NCBI GenBank assembly: GCA_016702745.1
Contig: JADJDJ010000004.1
Coordinates: 558,001 to 622,000 of the forward strand
From: Chitinophagaceae bacterium
Lineage (GTDB): Bacteria; Bacteroidota; Bacteroidia; Chitinophagales; Chitinophagaceae
Length of the DNA stretch: 64,000 bases
Direction: 5' to 3'
Made by a program: the position numbers and the translations under genes. The notes below the pieces were generated by a model. The model saw only the letters and a list, made by a program, of their open reading frames with translations. It did not search any database and was not told the origin of the DNA. Within the stretch, counting starts at the first letter, position 1. Each line of letters starts with the position of its first letter. Shown here piece by piece: positions 17,330 through 26,999 of the stretch.

Positions 17330-20300
17330 TTAGAGTTTGATATCAATTCCCACTGCATAGGTGCGGGCCTGTGGATAAGCACCACGGTCAACACCGGTAT
17401 CCAGGATACCACCGGAGATTTCCGGATCCAGTCCTGTGTACTTTGTAAGGGTGAATGCATTTCTTACCTGTGCATAGATGCGCAGCTTGCTGAAAATCTT
17501 GCTGGTCATTTTTGCAGGGAAGGTATAGCCCAGCTGAACGTTCTTTAATTTAATAAAGGAACCATCTTCCACATAACGGTCTGATACGCGGATATTGCTG
17601 TTGGCATCAGTAAAGGAATACCTTGGATTTTTAGAACTGGTGGCAGTACCGGCACCGGTCCAGCGCGCCAGGATCATCCTGTCCTTATTAGTGTAGTTGG
17701 CATTCCGCTCATAAGCGCGGTACACTTCATTACCTACAGAAGCGTAAGTGAATGCGGTGAAATCAAAATTCTTGTATTCCAGGTTCAGGTTCCATCCTAT
17801 GGTAAAATCAGGGAAGGGATCACCGATCTTTGTTTTGTCTGCATCATTGATCACGCCATCTTTATTCATATCCACATAGCGGATATCACCGGGCTGTGCG
17901 CCGGTCTGGGTGGCATGGCCAGTTACATCTGCAAAAGTCTGGAAGAGACCATCAGTCCTGAATCCAAAGAAGTAACCCGGTGTCTGTCCTTTTTCAAAAA
18001 CAGTCACGCTTTGTGATTGTCCATTGAAATAATAACCGCCCGGAATTTTAGCCGTACCATCACTATTGGTAGCAGTCACTTCATTTTTAGCGGTGGTAAA
18101 TGTAACACTGGTATTCAGCTTCAGTGATTTTCCAAAAGTCTCATTGAAAGAAATCATCAGGTCAATGCCACTGCTGCGGGTAGATCCGATATTAGCAGTT
18201 GGAATGGGTACTGTTCCCAGGTAGAGGGAAGCAGAAGGTGTGAAAAGCAATCCATCCACTGTTTTACGGAAATAATCGGCCGTGATGCTGAACCGGCGTT
18301 TGTAGAATGTGATATCAAAACCAGCATTGAACTGGATTTGTTTTTCCCAGCGAAGACCATCATTCGCAGCCGAACCCACGGTAGAACCAGGATAAAAAAT
18401 ATCACCGAAAGTGTAACCGTTGCTGTTAGCGGTAGGTCCGTAACTGGGGCCACCGGTGATGATGCTGACAAACTGCGGGTTTACATTTTCATTTCCGATA
18501 GAACCATAGCTGCCGCGGATTTTCAGGTGATCAATAAAATCAACCTGGAAGAATTTTTCCTTGCTCGCCACCCAACCCAGTGAACCGGAGAAGAAGTTGG
18601 CGTATTTATTATTCTTACCAAACGCATAAGAACCATCACGTCGGGCCGTGAAGGAAGCGAGGTATTTCTCTTCGTAATCGTAGTTAATCCTTGAGAAATA
18701 AGAGAGGTTCCGGCGGAAGTACTGATAATAATATCCGCTCAGCGCATTGGTATTGGTAGCGGTATTGTTTCCGGTAGCGGCAGTGAAATTGGCGAACTCC
18801 CAGGAGTTGAAAGGTACATCCTGACGGGTGGCGCCGGCTGCATTACCGGAGGTCTTGGCCATGGAGAAACCGAGTACGGTTTCAAAAGCATGTGCCGATT
18901 TTATTTTGAAATTATAATTGGCGAATGATTCCCAGGTCCAGTTGAAATTGCTGGTCTTTTCATGTGCCACACTGTTGAACTTGGCTGCTACGGTTGAACC
19001 ATCTGCATTCATACTGTTTTCCACGTTAAGTGGTCCGTAGAATACCAGCGGACTGAAGGAGCGGGCATTGCCATCGTATTTGGTATAACCAAAACGGGTG
19101 GTGAGTTTCAGGTTCTTGATCACATCATACTGTAACTCGCCTTTTCCGTAGAGTTTGTTGCCTACATTTTTATTATAGGTATTCTCCAGTTTGGTCAGCG
19201 GGTTAAAAATTTCTGATAAGAGGAGATTACTGTATCCATAAGTACCTACGGTATTGGGAACCGTATTGTATTTTGAAACGGTGGGGTCAAAATTGATGGC
19301 ACTGCCAAGGATACTGTTGAAAGAATTTTCCTGAATGCCTTTACCATCCAATAATACGGCCGTTGTGTTCAGAATGAATTTCACTTTCGGACTCAGTTCG
19401 AAATTAATATTGGCGGTGAGGTTACCACGGTCAAAGCGGGATTTATCATTTCCTCCCACGATACCTCCCTGGCTCAGCCAGCCTGCGGAAAGAAAGTAGG
19501 TCACTTTATCGCTACCACCGCGGGCGGATATCGTGTGCGTTTGCATACTGGCTCTTTTGAATACTTCATTTTGCCAGTTCGTTCCAACCCCAACTGCCGA
19601 AAGGTCCGGAAAGATCACGGGTCCGCCCGCTGTGGTGCTGCCTTCGTTGATCATGGCCGCATATTCCGTTGCATTCAGTACCCCGATGGTGTTCATTACT
19701 TCCTGTACACCATAGTTACTGTTAATGGTAATATCCTGTTTTTGATTTTTTCTGCCGGACTTGGTGGTTACTACAATTACCCCATTTCCTCCTTTCACTC
19801 CATAGATAGCAGTAGTGGCTGCATCTTTAAGCACGCTCACCGATTCGATATCGGAAGCATTGATGGAATTAAAATCGGTCAGTGTCTGGGGAACCCCATC
19901 AATAATTACCAACGGGTCAGTACCCGAGAATGAAGGGATACCACGTACCAGCACGGTGGGTTTGGATCCGGGTGATCCGCTATTGACCACTACCACACCG
20001 GAGGCCCGTCCTTGCAGGACTTCTTCCACCCTCACAGGTTTCAGTTTTTCAATATCCGCCGCTTTAATAGTGGCGATAGCACCGGAGACCTTGGTGATCC
20101 GCTGGGTGCCGTAACCAACCACTACCACATCTGTTAAGGTAGTGGTAGCACTTTCTTCCAGTTGAATAGTCACGGCTGCGGCCGGATCGGTTACCCTGTA
20201 CTCCACCTGTTTCATGCCAGTATAGCTGAACAGCAGGATGGCACCCGTCTGGGGCACCTGGATGGTAAATCGACCCTGTGCATCGGTCAGGGCACTGGTC

Positions 20301-20455
20301 CTTGCATTTTTCAGCTGGACAGTGGCACCTACCAGGGGTTCACCTGTTGACTTGTTGGAAACAATGCCGGTAACCGGCAGACCCTGACCAGCCACCGTCC
20401 CATACAGACCGGCCAGCAGGAAATAGAAGCATAGCAATGCAGTTTTTAGTTTCAT
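17330..20455 (-). CDS. SusC/RagA TonB-dependent outer-membrane transporter
   Basis: The 1041-residue product has a signal peptide ending near GTVAGQ and a carboxypeptidase-regulatory-like domain (VTGIVSNKSTGEPLVGATVQ). A plug domain (GRASGVVVVNSGSPGSKPTV, then VLVRGIPSF and TTAIYGVKGGNGVIVVTTK) and a C-terminal beta-barrel ending in an aromatic/basic strand follow. It lacks the N-terminal STN signalling domain, unlike the SusC of PUL 2, matching its control by the divergent LuxR-type membrane regulator rather than an ECF/FecR pair. It imports oligosaccharides, probably beta-1,3-glucan fragments, using TonB energy. Confidence 0.96.
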   Translation of the reverse strand: MKLKTALLCFYFLLAGLYGTVAGQGLPVTGIVSNKSTGEPLVGATVQLKNARTSALTDAQGRFTIQVPQTGAILLFSYTGMKQVEYRVTDPAAAVTIQLEESATTTLTDVVVVGYGTQRITKVSGAIATIKAADIEKLKPVRVEEVLQGRASGVVVVNSGSPGSKPTVLVRGIPSFSGTDPLVIIDGVPQTLTDFNSINASDIESVSVLKDAATTAIYGVKGGNGVIVVTTKSGRKNQKQDITINSNYGVQEVMNTIGVLNATEYAAMINEGSTTAGGPVIFPDLSAVGVGTNWQNEVFKRASMQTHTISARGGSDKVTYFLSAGWLSQGGIVGGNDKSRFDRGNLTANINFELSPKVKFILNTTAVLLDGKGIQENSFNSILGSAINFDPTVSKYNTVPNTVGTYGYSNLLLSEIFNPLTKLENTYNKNVGNKLYGKGELQYDVIKNLKLTTRFGYTKYDGNARSFSPLVFYGPLNVENSMNADGSTVAAKFNSVAHEKTSNFNWTWESFANYNFKIKSAHAFETVLGFSMAKTSGNAAGATRQDVPFNSWEFANFTAATGNNTATNTNALSGYYYQYFRRNLSYFSRINYDYEEKYLASFTARRDGSYAFGKNNKYANFFSGSLGWVASKEKFFQVDFIDHLKIRGSYGSIGNENVNPQFVSIITGGPSYGPTANSNGYTFGDIFYPGSTVGSAANDGLRWEKQIQFNAGFDITFYKRRFSITADYFRKTVDGLLFTPSASLYLGTVPIPTANIGSTRSSGIDLMISFNETFGKSLKLNTSVTFTTAKNEVTATNSDGTAKIPGGYYFNGQSQSVTVFEKGQTPGYFFGFRTDGLFQTFADVTGHATQTGAQPGDIRYVDMNKDGVINDADKTKIGDPFPDFTIGWNLNLEYKNFDFTAFTYASVGNEVYRAYERNANYTNKDRMILARWTGAGTATSSKNPRYSFTDANSNIRVSDRYVEDGSFIKLKNVQLGYTFPAKMTSKIFSKLRIYAQVRNAFTLTKYTGLDPEISGGILDTGVDRGAYPQARTYAVGIDIKL

Positions 20456-20537
20456 ATAGCAATTATTTTAGCAGGAAAGCTTAAAAAATAAGCCACGCTA
20501 AAATAGACTACTGAATACCCATTTCAATAAAATAAGC

Positions 20538-20609
20538 CTACAACAATGCTACATCAAATTTTATAACTGATTGATTATTCAGTATTTAAACTACATCAAT
20601 ACTACATCA
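20538..20609. promoter_or_regulatory. Phased direct repeats in the susC-regulator divergent promoter
   Basis: Four copies of a CTACAwCA motif occur as two pairs: 20538 (CTACAACAA) and 20549 (CTACATCAA), then 20591 (CTACATCAA) and 20602 (CTACATCAG). The spacing within each pair is exactly 11 nt, one helical turn, and the pairs are 53 nt apart. They lie in the 180-nt region between divergent susC and the LuxR-type regulator, the expected place for its operator. Confidence 0.6.
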
Positions 20610-20651
20610 GTCTAATTTTCTTACTTTCACATTGCCCGAATGCTTGCATCG

Positions 20652-23543
20652 ATGAAATTAAAGCTTGCCCTTTTACTGTTGTTTCCGATAACAATTGCCG
20701 GTCAGAATACCATTGGCCTGCCTGATGTTATCAATTATGCAAAAAAGACATATGGAGCCGGTTTACAGACCTGGGATATCAGTCAGGATGGCCAGGGTAT
20801 AATATATATGGCCAACAACGAAGGCATGTTGAGTTTTGATGGCCGTTATTGGGAAACACATGCTTTGCCTAACCGTACCATTGTAAGATCTATCGCACCG
20901 GCAAAGGAAAACAGGATATATGCAGGTGGCCAGGACGAGTTGGGCTATTTTTCTCCGGGTCAAAGAGGCAAACTGGCATTTCATTCTCTCACCAGTTTGA
21001 TTCCGGAAAAAGACCGCTCATTTGGGGATGTATGGGATATAGTAGTGTACCGCAATGCCGTTTTTTTCAGGACCACGGAAAGAATTTTTCGATATGCCGA
21101 TAACAGTATCTCTGTGTTTAAAGCCCCGATGGAATGGTCCTTTCTCGGCGTATGTAATGATCAGCTTTGGGCGCACGATTACCAGCAAGGCCTATTGCTT
21201 TTTGCTGAAAATACCTGGAGCCCCCGCTTCACGTCTAATATAATCCCGCCTGATCCGGTAACTGCCATCCTTCCGGGAGGGAATGACAGCATTTTTGTGA
21301 CCACGCTTAAATCCGGTATCTACCTGCTTACTGCCGGCCAGCTCCAGCGATTCCATTCACCTGCTATTGACAAAATCCAGGCTGACCGGATTTATACGGC
21401 CACCATGATCAATAAAGAGTGGATGGCTTTAGGCACTAACAATAACGGATTGCAGATATTGGACACAAAGGGCAACCTGGTCCAGCAGTTTTCCAAATCG
21501 GAAGGATTGCAACACCAAAATGTACTCAGTGTTTTTTCAGACCGGCAACAAAATCTCTGGCTGGGATTGGATAACGGAATCGATTTCATTGCCTACAATA
21601 GCGCGATCAAAAGAATCAGTCCTTATTCACAGGATGGATCCGGCTATACCGCAATGATTCACCAGGACAAATTATACACCGGTACTTCTGCCGGATTATA
21701 TTCAGTGCCCTTACAGGCGGTGCAGGATCTGAGTTTCAGCAAAGGGCTTTTTACACAGGTGAGTAATACCGCCGGTCAGGTGTGGGGTTTAGGTATCGTC
21801 AATAATCAATTACTATTGGGGCATCATGATGGTGCTTTTGTGATTGATGCCAATACAGCAAAGCCAATCAGCAATACCACTAAAGGCGTTTGGAATTTTT
21901 CTCCTCTCTCTGCTGTTTTCCCTTCAAAGCAAATGATTGCAGGTACTTATCAGGGAATCACATTCTTTGATTATAATAATAACCAGTTTGTACCCACTGG
22001 TAATATACCCGGACTGGAAGAGTCCTGTCGCTTTGTAGCCATTGACAAAAATGGCAGTATCTGGGTTTCACACCCTTATCACGGCGTGTACCGGATAGTA
22101 CAACAGGCGGCAGGGAATTGGCAATCGAAATTGTATACTGTTGCTAATGGATTGCCGTCCACCCTCAATAACCATGTTTACAAAATCAATAATGAAGTAT
22201 TAGTCGCTACGGAGAAAGGGGTCTACACTTATGATGATGCCGGTGACCGCTTTATTCCTTCTGTTTACTACCAGCAAATGCTGGGTTCGCAGAGTATCCG
22301 TTATTTAAGAGAAGATACAGAAGGAAATATCTGGTTCATTCATGAAAAGGAATTAGCTGTGCTGGATCGCAGTGCCAAGAAACCACAACTGATCCGCCTG
22401 CCCGAATTGAATCATAAAATGCTCAGCGGGTTTGAATACATCTATCCCGTGAATCCCCATAATATTTTCATCGGCGGTGAAAAAGGGTTCTTCCTCGTGA
22501 ATTATGAAAAATACAAAGAGAATATCCCGGCCCTGCAGGTGCTGATCAGGAATGTCAAAATCTACCAGCGACGCGATAGCGTTTTATTTGGTGGTTATGT
22601 TGCTGACAGCAGCTATCCGAAACAGTACGAAATCAGCCACAACTGGGGCAACCTTCATATTGAATTTGCTTCACCGCTATTTGGGCATCTGGATAATCTT
22701 GAATTCAGTTACCGTCTCAAAGGATTTGATGATAACTGGAGTGCGTGGACATCCAAAACTGAAAAAGAATACACCCACCTGCCCGCAGGCCGATACCATT
22801 TTGAAGTGAAAGTGCGGAATAACCTCGGCAATGAATCGGCAACTGCCGTTTTTAGTTTCTGGATACTGCCCCCCTGGTACCAAACAGTATGGGCTTATGC
22901 CGTTTATGGTTTGCTTTTGCTTGCCGGCGTTTATTGGCTATACCACTGGCAGATCCGGAAATTCAGGCTGCAGCAGATCAAACACGACAAGGAACAGGAA
23001 CAACTGCAGTACCTGCACCAGCTGGAAATCAATAAAGCCGAAAATGAACTGGTAACACTGCGCAACGAAAAACTGCAGGTGGAAGTTGATTTTAAAAATT
23101 CAGAGCTGGCCACCAATGCCATGCACCTCGTACAAAAAAGTGAGTTACTGGCAAAACTTAGGGCCGAGCTTAACCAACTGACCAAGGCTGTTGACAATGA
23201 AAAAGCCCAGGCCGAAATCAAAAAGATGATCAAAGTACTGAGTGAGGATGAAAAAATGGATAAGGACTGGGAGCATTTCAGTCACCACTTTGATAAAGTG
23301 CACAGTGATTTTGTTGTAGTGCTTAAAGAAAAATTCCCTTCCATCACTCCCAATGAACTCAAACTCTCAGCTTATCTGCGGATGAATTTATCTACCAAGG
23401 AAATTGCTCAGCTGATGAATATTTCTGTGCGGGGTGTGGAGATCAGCCGTTACCGCTTAAGAAAAAAACTGGGTATCAGTTCCGAAGTGAATTTGTTTGA
23501 TTTTCTGATGAGTATTAAGGGCGGTGGCAGTTCAGCGACTTAG
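20652..23543 (+). CDS. Membrane-spanning one-component regulator (beta-propeller, Y_Y_Y, LuxR-type HTH)
   Basis: The product starts with a signal peptide (MKLKLALLLLFPITIAGQ; an ATG 12 nt upstream at 20640 is the alternative). About 650 residues of propeller-like repeats follow (for example NLWLGLDNGIDFI, GNIWFIHEKELAVL), then a Y_Y_Y domain (LEFSYRLKGFDDNWSAWTS). A membrane helix (about residues 747-770, counted from 20640), a long coiled coil (about 775-875) and a C-terminal LuxR-type HTH (LSTKEIAQLMNISVRGVEIS) complete it. No histidine kinase or receiver domain is present, so a periplasmic sensor is joined to DNA binding in one chain. It is divergent from susC of PUL 1, the typical place for a PUL activator. 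The ligand is probably an imported beta-glucan oligosaccharide. Confidence 0.88.
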   Translation: MKLKLALLLLFPITIAGQNTIGLPDVINYAKKTYGAGLQTWDISQDGQGIIYMANNEGMLSFDGRYWETHALPNRTIVRSIAPAKENRIYAGGQDELGYFSPGQRGKLAFHSLTSLIPEKDRSFGDVWDIVVYRNAVFFRTTERIFRYADNSISVFKAPMEWSFLGVCNDQLWAHDYQQGLLLFAENTWSPRFTSNIIPPDPVTAILPGGNDSIFVTTLKSGIYLLTAGQLQRFHSPAIDKIQADRIYTATMINKEWMALGTNNNGLQILDTKGNLVQQFSKSEGLQHQNVLSVFSDRQQNLWLGLDNGIDFIAYNSAIKRISPYSQDGSGYTAMIHQDKLYTGTSAGLYSVPLQAVQDLSFSKGLFTQVSNTAGQVWGLGIVNNQLLLGHHDGAFVIDANTAKPISNTTKGVWNFSPLSAVFPSKQMIAGTYQGITFFDYNNNQFVPTGNIPGLEESCRFVAIDKNGSIWVSHPYHGVYRIVQQAAGNWQSKLYTVANGLPSTLNNHVYKINNEVLVATEKGVYTYDDAGDRFIPSVYYQQMLGSQSIRYLREDTEGNIWFIHEKELAVLDRSAKKPQLIRLPELNHKMLSGFEYIYPVNPHNIFIGGEKGFFLVNYEKYKENIPALQVLIRNVKIYQRRDSVLFGGYVADSSYPKQYEISHNWGNLHIEFASPLFGHLDNLEFSYRLKGFDDNWSAWTSKTEKEYTHLPAGRYHFEVKVRNNLGNESATAVFSFWILPPWYQTVWAYAVYGLLLLAGVYWLYHWQIRKFRLQQIKHDKEQEQLQYLHQLEINKAENELVTLRNEKLQVEVDFKNSELATNAMHLVQKSELLAKLRAELNQLTKAVDNEKAQAEIKKMIKVLSEDEKMDKDWEHFSHHFDKVHSDFVVVLKEKFPSITPNELKLSAYLRMNLSTKEIAQLMNISVRGVEISRYRLRKKLGISSEVNLFDFLMSIKGGGSSAT

Positions 23544-23560
23544 GCCCTTTCGGATAAATA

Positions 23561-24055
23561 AAGATGCCGGGTCTTTACACAAGTGAGATGTTTCCCTGTT
23601 TAATATGACAAACTACCAGATTGATACATCTTGCTTCTATTGATTGGCCCGGCATGACGTACTACGAGCTTGTGGTAATCTCAAAACTTTTTGTGGCTTA
23701 CCACACTTTTGCTAAACGTCACCCCGGGCTTGACCCGGGGTCTTTCGGACCTTCCCCGGCGATGTCTCGCCGTGATCAACTTTAAAAGTTAAGTTGAACG
23801 CCAATGGCGGACTCGTAGGACAAAAAGATGCCGGTCCATAGGACTCCTTTGGAGGTCTTGACTCATTTGAGATGTTTCCCTGTTTAATATGATAAAATAT
23901 CAGATTGAAATGTTCTACTTCAATTAAACGGCCCGGCATGCCGTACTACTAACCTTTGGACTTTCCCCGATGATGTTTCGCCTACAGTAACTTACTTAGC
24001 TACCCAAAACGCTAGTGGCGGAAATCGTCGGATTAAACGGCCCGGCATGACATAC
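23561..24055. repeat. Palindromic repeat array, copy 2 (A2-B2-A3-B3)
   Basis: The 519-nt gap between the PUL 1 regulator and the PUL 2 GH3 gene has no gene. A2 (23561-23657) and A3 (23824-23941) both start AAGATGCCGG and end GGCCCGGCATG. B2 (about 23749-23820) and B3 (about 23957-24033) both start at CTTTCCCC/CTTCCCC and end in GGCGGA...CGT. A final lone right arm (TTAAACGGCCCGGCATGACATA) is at about 24033-24054. Long words are shared between A2 and A3 (GAGATGTTTCCCTGTTTAAT). The same units form the array at 8451-8670. Confidence 0.75.
23721..23741. repeat. 21-nt inverted repeat inside repeat array 2
   Basis: ACCCCGGG and CCCGGGGT flank a 5-nt centre, giving a very stable stem between repeat units A2 and B2. 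It has no counterpart in array 1. It resembles the GC-rich hairpins found as intergenic repeats in many genomes. Confidence 0.6.
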
Positions 24056-24062
24056 CACTAAC

Positions 24063-26333
24063 TCATTTCACCCAACTCACCGTCACCGATTGCAGATCCC
24101 GTGAATTAGCCCCCACCATGATCTCAAACACACCGGGCTCCCAATCATATACCAGCTTGCTATTATAAAATTTCAGATCAGCAGGAGTGATCGTAAATGA
24201 AACTGTTACTGTTTCACCTGCTTTGATCAGCTGCTTTTTAAAGCTCTTCAATTCCTTGACCGGACGTGCAATGGATCCCACCTTATCACGGATATATAAT
24301 TGCACCACTTCCTTTCCATCATACTTACCAGTATTGGTTACGCTAACAGATGCATTGAGTATCTGGTTGCCTTTCAAGGTTGGGCTGCTGAGCTGAAGTG
24401 TACCATAGGTAAAGCTGCTATAACTGAGTCCGTATCCAAAAGGAAACAATGGACTGTTCTCAACATCCAGGAAATTGCTGCGGAATTTATTGAAAACATC
24501 CCCGGGATTGGGGCGACCGGTATTGAGATGATTATAATGAACAGGAATCTGTCCTGCGTTACGCGGAAAGCTGGTGCTGAGTTTACCGGATGGATTCACA
24601 TCGCCAAACAATACATCGGCAATAGCATTTCCCGCTTCATGACCGGCATGCCAGGTAAAAAGAATCGCATCTGCATTGGCTGATTCCCAGTTCAGGGTTA
24701 GTGGCCGGCCGGACATAATGACCAGCACCAATGGTTTACCGGTTTGCTTCAGGGCTTTCAATAACCGGATCTGGCTTTCGGGGATATCAATATTGGAACG
24801 GCTGGATGATTCACCACTCATCTCAGAAGCTTCACCAATCACGGCTACCACTACTTCCGACCGATTGGCAACTGCTACAGCTTCATCAATCATTTCCTGT
24901 GCGCTTCTTTTATCGATATCGATCCTGGTGCCGAATACATTGATTTTTTTGGCATACAATGTATCATCAGAAATATTGGCGCCTTTGGCATAAAGAATAT
25001 TAGAGGCCCCTGCATTTTTCAATCCCTGTATTACCGGAATGGCTAATTCTGAATTCCCCGACACAGCCCAGGTACCCAGCATATTGCTTTTGTTATCGGC
25101 CAGTGGCCCGACCAATGCGATATTGCCGGATTTTTTCAGCGGCAATACCTGGTTATTATTTTTCAGCAACACAAATGATTGAGTGGCAAACTCCCGGGCT
25201 GCTGCTTTTTTATCAGCAGAAAGTACTTCCGTTTCAGCACGGGCGGATTTGCAATAGCGATATGGATCATCAAACAAACCCAGTTTATATTTTGACTCCA
25301 GTATCCTGCGACAGGCATCATCAATTTGTTTTTGTGTGACTTTACCTTCTTTCAATGATTTTTTCAGGGTGGTCAGGTAGCCTTCTCCCACCATATCCAT
25401 ATCAAGACCCGCATTCAATGCCAATGCCGACACCTGCTGCAGGTCACCCATACCATGATCAATCATTTCATTCACGGAGGTATAATCGGAAACCACCATC
25501 CCTTTAAAACCCCATTCTTTTCTTAAGAGATCAGTGAGCAGCCATTTATTGCCGGTGGCAGGAACACCATCAATCACATTAAAGGAACTCATGATACTGG
25601 CTGAACCTGCATCGACTGCTGCTTTATAAGGAGGAAGGTATTCATTGTACATTTTAACCCGGCTCATGTCCACGGTATTATAATCACGTCCGCCATCTGC
25701 TGCCCCGTACAATGCAAAATGCTTCACACAGGCCATTAATGTATTGTCCTTACTGAGGTCTCCGTTCTGATAGCCTCTCACCATGGCAGCGGCAATTTTT
25801 GATCCGAGATAAGGATCTTCTCCTGCCCCTTCGGCGATACGACCCCAGCGGGGGTCTCGGGCAATATCCACCATGGGAGAAAAAGCCCAGTTCAAACCGT
25901 CTGCGGTCGCTTCCGTTGCCGCTACGCGTGCACTGCGTTCAATCATTTCCATATCCCAGCTGCAGGATAAGGCAAGCGGAATCGGAAAAGTGGTTTTATA
26001 TCCATGGATTACATCTGATCCGAATAGCAAAGGAATTTTTAAGCGACTGCGGGTGATAGCCAATTCCTGGGCCTGCCTGATCTTGGCTTCTCCGATCACT
26101 CCAAATAAACCGCCTACCTGTCCGCTGGCAATTTTATTCTCCACATCACTGCTCACCACTGCTCCCGTGGCAATACCACCACCCGGGGTCAGTAGGTTCA
26201 GCTGTCCGATTTTTTCTTCCAGCGTCATCTTCTTCATCAACCCATCTACATAGGCCTTCATTTTAACATCTGTGGGCTGACTATACCCGGCAATGGCGAT
26301 CAGCCAAAAAAATAAACTAATCAATCGTTTCAT
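24063..26333 (-). CDS. GH3 beta-glucosidase (BglX-like), periplasmic
   Basis: The 756-residue product has a signal peptide (LISLFFWLIAIAGYSQ) and full GH3 architecture: barrel with KHFALYGAADGGRDYN, nucleophile Asp in GMVVSDYTSVNEM (about residue 281), alpha/beta sandwich with GEASEMSGESSSR and C-terminal FnIII-like domain (LYIRDKVGSIARPVKELKSF). It is a paralogue of the GH3 at 8676-10907 but clearly divergent. It is the last gene of the long PUL 2 transcript, 11 nt after the GDSL gene, and probably releases glucose from the oligosaccharides made by the GH144- and GH30-type enzymes. Repeat array 2 begins 8 nt past its stop. Confidence 0.93.
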   Translation of the reverse strand: MKRLISLFFWLIAIAGYSQPTDVKMKAYVDGLMKKMTLEEKIGQLNLLTPGGGIATGAVVSSDVENKIASGQVGGLFGVIGEAKIRQAQELAITRSRLKIPLLFGSDVIHGYKTTFPIPLALSCSWDMEMIERSARVAATEATADGLNWAFSPMVDIARDPRWGRIAEGAGEDPYLGSKIAAAMVRGYQNGDLSKDNTLMACVKHFALYGAADGGRDYNTVDMSRVKMYNEYLPPYKAAVDAGSASIMSSFNVIDGVPATGNKWLLTDLLRKEWGFKGMVVSDYTSVNEMIDHGMGDLQQVSALALNAGLDMDMVGEGYLTTLKKSLKEGKVTQKQIDDACRRILESKYKLGLFDDPYRYCKSARAETEVLSADKKAAAREFATQSFVLLKNNNQVLPLKKSGNIALVGPLADNKSNMLGTWAVSGNSELAIPVIQGLKNAGASNILYAKGANISDDTLYAKKINVFGTRIDIDKRSAQEMIDEAVAVANRSEVVVAVIGEASEMSGESSSRSNIDIPESQIRLLKALKQTGKPLVLVIMSGRPLTLNWESANADAILFTWHAGHEAGNAIADVLFGDVNPSGKLSTSFPRNAGQIPVHYNHLNTGRPNPGDVFNKFRSNFLDVENSPLFPFGYGLSYSSFTYGTLQLSSPTLKGNQILNASVSVTNTGKYDGKEVVQLYIRDKVGSIARPVKELKSFKKQLIKAGETVTVSFTITPADLKFYNSKLVYDWEPGVFEIMVGANSRDLQSVTVSWVK

Positions 26334-26344
26334 ATCAGTAATTA

Positions 26345-26998
26345 TTATTTGAGCAAATAGGGTTCTATTATTTTCTGCCAGATGGCATATCCTTTCTCAT
26401 TCATGTGCAGGTTATCCTGGATAAAAATATCCGGCATCGGTTTTCCATCCGGCAACAACATGGCTTTATACACATCAATAAAAGCTGTTCTCTTTTTCTT
26501 TTTCAAAAAATTCCGGATCATCACATTGGCCACATTGTAGCGGGGCATCAGGTGTTGCCGGGAAGGACTGGGCTTCATGGACACATAAGCGATGGGCACT
26601 TTTTTATATTTCGCGCGGATGAGATTGAACAATTCTTCAAACCGGGCCGCTACCTGGGCCGGATACAAAGTAGAATCAGCGGCAAAATCATTTTCACCAC
26701 AGTAAATAAGGATCTGTTTGGGTTCGTATGGATAAATGATATCGTTTACATACCGGATCATATCCGGAAGGGTGGATCCTCCAAAGCCCCGGTTGATAAT
26801 GGTATGCTCCGGAAAATAGGTCTCCATGTTCTTCCATAACCTGAAAGAAGAACTACCGGTAAACAGGATAGCGTTTTTCGGCGGCATGGAAATGGAATCC
26901 TGTTTTTTAAATGCAGCTATCTCTCCGGCAAAAGGTTGTGCCTGTATGGAGAACATGAAAGAAAACAGGGCAACGAATACCAATAATTTATGCTTCAT
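26345..26998 (-). CDS. GDSL/SGNH-family secreted hydrolase
   Basis: The 217-residue product, counted from the ATG at 26998 that starts a proper signal peptide (MKHKLLVFVALFSFMFSIQAQ), leaves 1 nt to the preceding gene. The upstream ATG at 27046 would add a non-signal segment. SGNH blocks are visible: I FTGSSSFRLW (Ser), II NRGFGGSTLPD (Gly), III IYCGENDF (Asn) and V DNLHMNEKGY (Asp/His). Members are esterases or deacylases, often removing acetyl groups from glycans. The substrate is unknown; PUL membership suggests an ester decoration on the target glucan. Confidence 0.88.
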   Translation of the reverse strand: MKHKLLVFVALFSFMFSIQAQPFAGEIAAFKKQDSISMPPKNAILFTGSSSFRLWKNMETYFPEHTIINRGFGGSTLPDMIRYVNDIIYPYEPKQILIYCGENDFAADSTLYPAQVAARFEELFNLIRAKYKKVPIAYVSMKPSPSRQHLMPRYNVANVMIRNFLKKKKRTAFIDVYKAMLLPDGKPMPDIFIQDNLHMNEKGYAIWQKIIEPYLLK

Positions 26999-26999
26999 C

